Shown: piece after piece, positions 62,093 through 64,000 of the stretch
How positions within the stretch are numbered: the stretch's first letter is position 1
Layout: each line of letters starts with the position of its first letter
Notes under the pieces: model-generated
Seen by the model: only the letters and a program-made list of their open reading frames with translations
Databases searched by the model: none
Told to the model about the DNA's origin: nothing
Origin: Anaerolineales bacterium
GTDB taxonomy: Bacteria > Chloroflexota > Anaerolineae > Anaerolineales > Villigracilaceae
Assembly (NCBI GenBank): GCA_026928255.1
Contig: JAIXKJ010000008.1
Span: 659,298 to 723,297 of the forward strand
Direction: 5' to 3'
DNA: 64,000 nt
Made by a program: the position numbers and the translations under genes

Positions 62093-63147
62093 TGTTGGCG
62101 CCCGTTCATCACATTGCGGGGTTTACGACCGTCGTCCGCGAACGGCTTTTGCCGACGGCTGGCGAAGTAACCGCGCGCAACGGACAAAAAGTCGGCGCGA
62201 GCGACGTGGTCGCCGAAGCGCGTTGGGCGCGAAAACACGCGCTGTTGGACGTCGCCCGCGACTTGAACGTCTCGCCTGAAAAAGCGGACGATTTGATTCA
62301 ATGCAAAGTCGGCGACAAAGTGAGCGCCAACGCGGAGATTGCCATCGGGCGCGGCTTGTTCGCGCAGACGGTTCGCGCCCCCAAAGACGGGCGCGTGGTC
62401 GCCGTCGGCAACGGACAAGTTTTGCTTGAAATTGAACAAGCCAAAATGGAATTGCGCGCGGGGTTGCCCGGCACAATCATCCAAACGATTCCGCAACGCG
62501 GCGTGATCATCCAAGCCTCCGGCGGGCTGACTCAAGCGCTGTGGGGCAACGGCCGCATTGACAGCGGGTTGATGGTCAACCTCATGGAAGGCGCGGACAG
62601 CGTTCTCTCCGCCGAGCGCGTGGACGTGAGCATGCGCGGTTCGGTCATGCTCGGCGGCATGATCAAAAACGCCGACGTGTTGCAGGCGCTGGCGGAACTT
62701 CCCGCGCGCGGGTTAATCGCGTCCAGCATTCATCCGTCCGCGTTGGCGAAGGCGCGCGAAATGCGCTACCCGATTATTGCCACCGACGGAGTCGGCTCGT
62801 TGCCGATGAACTCTGCCGCGTATAAACTATTAAGCACAAACATCCGCCGCGAGGTTGCCGTCAACGCCGAAGCCTACGACCGCTACACAGGCGCGCGCCC
62901 GGAAGCATTCATCGCCTTGCCGATTACCAACGAGCCGCCTATCTCTAACGACACGGCAGAGTTCGCGCCCGAAGCGCAGGTGCGTTTGCGCCGTCCGCCG
63001 CACATGGGCAAAATCGGCGTGATCGTCGCCGTCAAAACCGGGCTGACGACTCTCCCCAGCGGGCTTCGCGCCCCGGCGGCGGAAGTCAAATTGGAAAATG
63101 ACGAAACCGTAATTATTCCGCTTGTAAACATGGAAGTTGTGGGATAA
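62092..63147 (+). CDS. Barrel-sandwich / SH3-type-domain protein coupled to the GlmL-like ATPase
   Basis: A 351-aa soluble protein. Residues 60-145 show the repeated G-V-x-V pattern of a barrel-sandwich hybrid (QTVRAPKDGRVVAVGNGQV, GTIIQTIPQRGVIIQ), as in RnfC, NqrA or biotinyl/lipoyl carriers but without a modified lysine motif. The middle (AELPARGLIASSIHPSALA, PIIATDGVGSLPMN) has an alternating alpha/beta pattern. The C-terminus (MGKIGVIVAVKTG) looks like a KOW/SH3 strand set. The ATG at 62092 is six bases after GGAGG and overlaps the previous stop; ATG 62089 is the alternative. Confidence 0.65.
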   Translation: MLAPVHHIAGFTTVVRERLLPTAGEVTARNGQKVGASDVVAEARWARKHALLDVARDLNVSPEKADDLIQCKVGDKVSANAEIAIGRGLFAQTVRAPKDGRVVAVGNGQVLLEIEQAKMELRAGLPGTIIQTIPQRGVIIQASGGLTQALWGNGRIDSGLMVNLMEGADSVLSAERVDVSMRGSVMLGGMIKNADVLQALAELPARGLIASSIHPSALAKAREMRYPIIATDGVGSLPMNSAAYKLLSTNIRREVAVNAEAYDRYTGARPEAFIALPITNEPPISNDTAEFAPEAQVRLRRPPHMGKIGVIVAVKTGLTTLPSGLRAPAAEVKLENDETVIIPLVNMEVVG

Positions 63148-63186
63148 TTGCCAAATTCGTAATTTGAAATTATTAAGGAGCGCGAC

Positions 63187-63822
63187 ATGGCATTTGACGA
63201 ACCGAATTTTGACTTTGACGACCCGACGACTAACGACGACTCTTCCATGCCTGAAGAGTCGGGCAATAACCGCACCTTCTTAATCGCCGCCGCGGCGCTG
63301 GGCGGAATTATTTTGCTCTCCATCGCCTGCATGGCGGTCATCTTCTTCGTAACGCGCTCGAACAAAAATCAAGCGGCGGCGCAAGCGCAGAACGCGACTC
63401 AAACCGCCGAAGTCGCTGGCAACTTCATCAGCGAAGCGCTGACCGCCACCTTCCAAGCCTCGATTCTTCCCACCGCCACCGAGCCGCCGACCGCCACCCC
63501 GACGGCGGTTATCAGCGTCGCCACCGCCACGCACACCCCCGACCCAAACGAAGCGCCTTCGGGCAATGACGCGGGCGGCGGAACGGGCAACGGCGCGAGC
63601 GGCGGAACAATCGTCGGCACGCCAGCCGCCGCAACCGCCACCGTCGGCGCGGCGTTGACGCAAGCCGCCATCGCCCAACTGACGGTCATCCCCACCACCA
63701 CCGCCTTGCCAAAAACCGGCCTCGTGGACGACGTTGGCGTGCCGGGCTTGATTGTCATGGCGCTGGCGTTCGTCATCGTAATTTTGGTCGCCCGCCGTTT
63801 GCGCTTTGCGCCGACGCGCTGA
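63187..63822 (+). CDS. Bitopic surface protein with C-terminal LPKTG sorting signal
   Basis: A 211-aa protein. An acidic N-terminus (30 residues) precedes a membrane segment (31-55), then a Thr/Pro/Ala-rich low-complexity region and a C-terminal sorting signal: LPKTG at 174-178, a hydrophobic segment (about 185-201) and RRLRF. This is the classical sortase substrate tail, which implies attachment to a cell wall and a monoderm envelope. The N-terminal segment is unusual because a cleavable signal peptide is expected. AAGGAG precedes the start. It follows the operon by 39 bases. Confidence 0.75.
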   Translation: MAFDEPNFDFDDPTTNDDSSMPEESGNNRTFLIAAAALGGIILLSIACMAVIFFVTRSNKNQAAAQAQNATQTAEVAGNFISEALTATFQASILPTATEPPTATPTAVISVATATHTPDPNEAPSGNDAGGGTGNGASGGTIVGTPAAATATVGAALTQAAIAQLTVIPTTTALPKTGLVDDVGVPGLIVMALAFVIVILVARRLRFAPTR

Positions 63823-63840
63823 ATTTTGAAAAAATAAGCA

Positions 63841-63875
63841 AAGCGTCTTCGCAACCCTGCGGAGGCGCTTTTTTT
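63841..63875 (+). terminator. Intrinsic terminator after the LPKTG gene
   Basis: AAGCGTCTTCGCA (63841-63853) pairs with TGCGGAGGCGCTT (63858-63870) with two G-U pairs, then a T run. This closes the operon that begins at 55350. Confidence 0.85.
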
Positions 63876-63979
63876 GACCCGTGAAAAATAAACCCGATTG
63901 CGGCGCGTTGAACGACGAAATACAGAATCGGTCGGCGCGAACATCGGGAAAATCCATCGCTTTTTTAGACGAGGCATTT

Positions 63980-64000
63980 ATGCTAAAAAAACAATTTCCA
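63980..64000 (+). CDS. Start of a further gene (7 codons in the window)
   Basis: An ATG follows GAGG by five bases and opens MLKKQFP at the right edge. Too short to assign; listed because of the ribosome-binding site. Confidence 0.35.

Overview
The window reads as chromosomal DNA of an uncultured or little-studied Chloroflexota bacterium, most likely of class Anaerolineae. This is an inference from gene content: many lipoproteins with Pro/Thr-rich linkers, an isolated bacterial Elp3, a large charged insertion in RpoC, a GlmL-like gene beside a DUF6754-like gene, and a monoderm-style envelope set (two class A PBP relatives, an LPKTG protein). Coding density is high, codons favour G/C at most third positions, and there is no rRNA, CRISPR array, prophage or recognisable transposase.

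Layout. 1-8.4 kb: start of an uncharacterised minus-strand gene, a MaoC hydratase, a class A PBP and rpoC, which has its own promoter and a 60-nt leader hairpin. 8.4-13.8 kb: methyltransferase-like gene, two tandem SH3b lipoproteins, gyrA-like gene. 13.8-15.75 kb: repeat-rich accessory patch with a promoter-bearing palindrome in three copies, a duplicated and broken lipoprotein start, a compositionally chimeric lipoprotein and a Cys-rich secreted protein. 15.7-23.1 kb: HD hydrolase, PhnD-like lipoprotein, DUF4230 protein, FAD oxidoreductase, response regulator, flippase-like protein, YitT, Era. 23.1-24.2 kb: AT-rich patch with a tiny ORF and a frameshifted secreted-protein gene. 24.2-33.5 kb: elp3, 4Fe-4S APS reductase, methyltransferase, unknown gene, PP2C-like/propeller protein, acetyltransferase, fumarase/aspartase. 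33.5-44.6 kb: hybrid-sensor-type histidine kinase, a four-gene run (quinate-dehydrogenase-like, nucleotidyltransferase, PAP2, helicase-associated domain), SDR epimerase, ureohydrolase, lysine 2,3-aminomutase. 44.6-53.6 kb: two NBR1-Ig-like lipoproteins, small membrane proteins, GNAT, a catalytically dead class A PBP, pepF, ychF. 53.6-55.3 kb: tRNA-Leu(CAA), a 35-aa membrane peptide and glgC. 55.3-63.9 kb: a tightly overlapping operon of membrane proteins, a zinc-ribbon/repeat scaffold protein, a GlmL-like ASKHA ATPase and a barrel-sandwich-type protein, followed by an LPKTG protein.

Two themes run through the window. First, initiation: many monocistronic genes have a consensus -10 hexamer ending exactly 6 (sometimes 7) bases before the ATG and no Shine-Dalgarno, so transcription should start on the A of the start codon (leaderless mRNA); the other genes carry normal GGAGG-type sites. 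Second, palindromes: several families of long near-perfect inverted repeats sit in intergenic spaces, and one is inserted in frame inside a gene. The best candidate for an undescribed system is the 55.35-63.15 kb operon.
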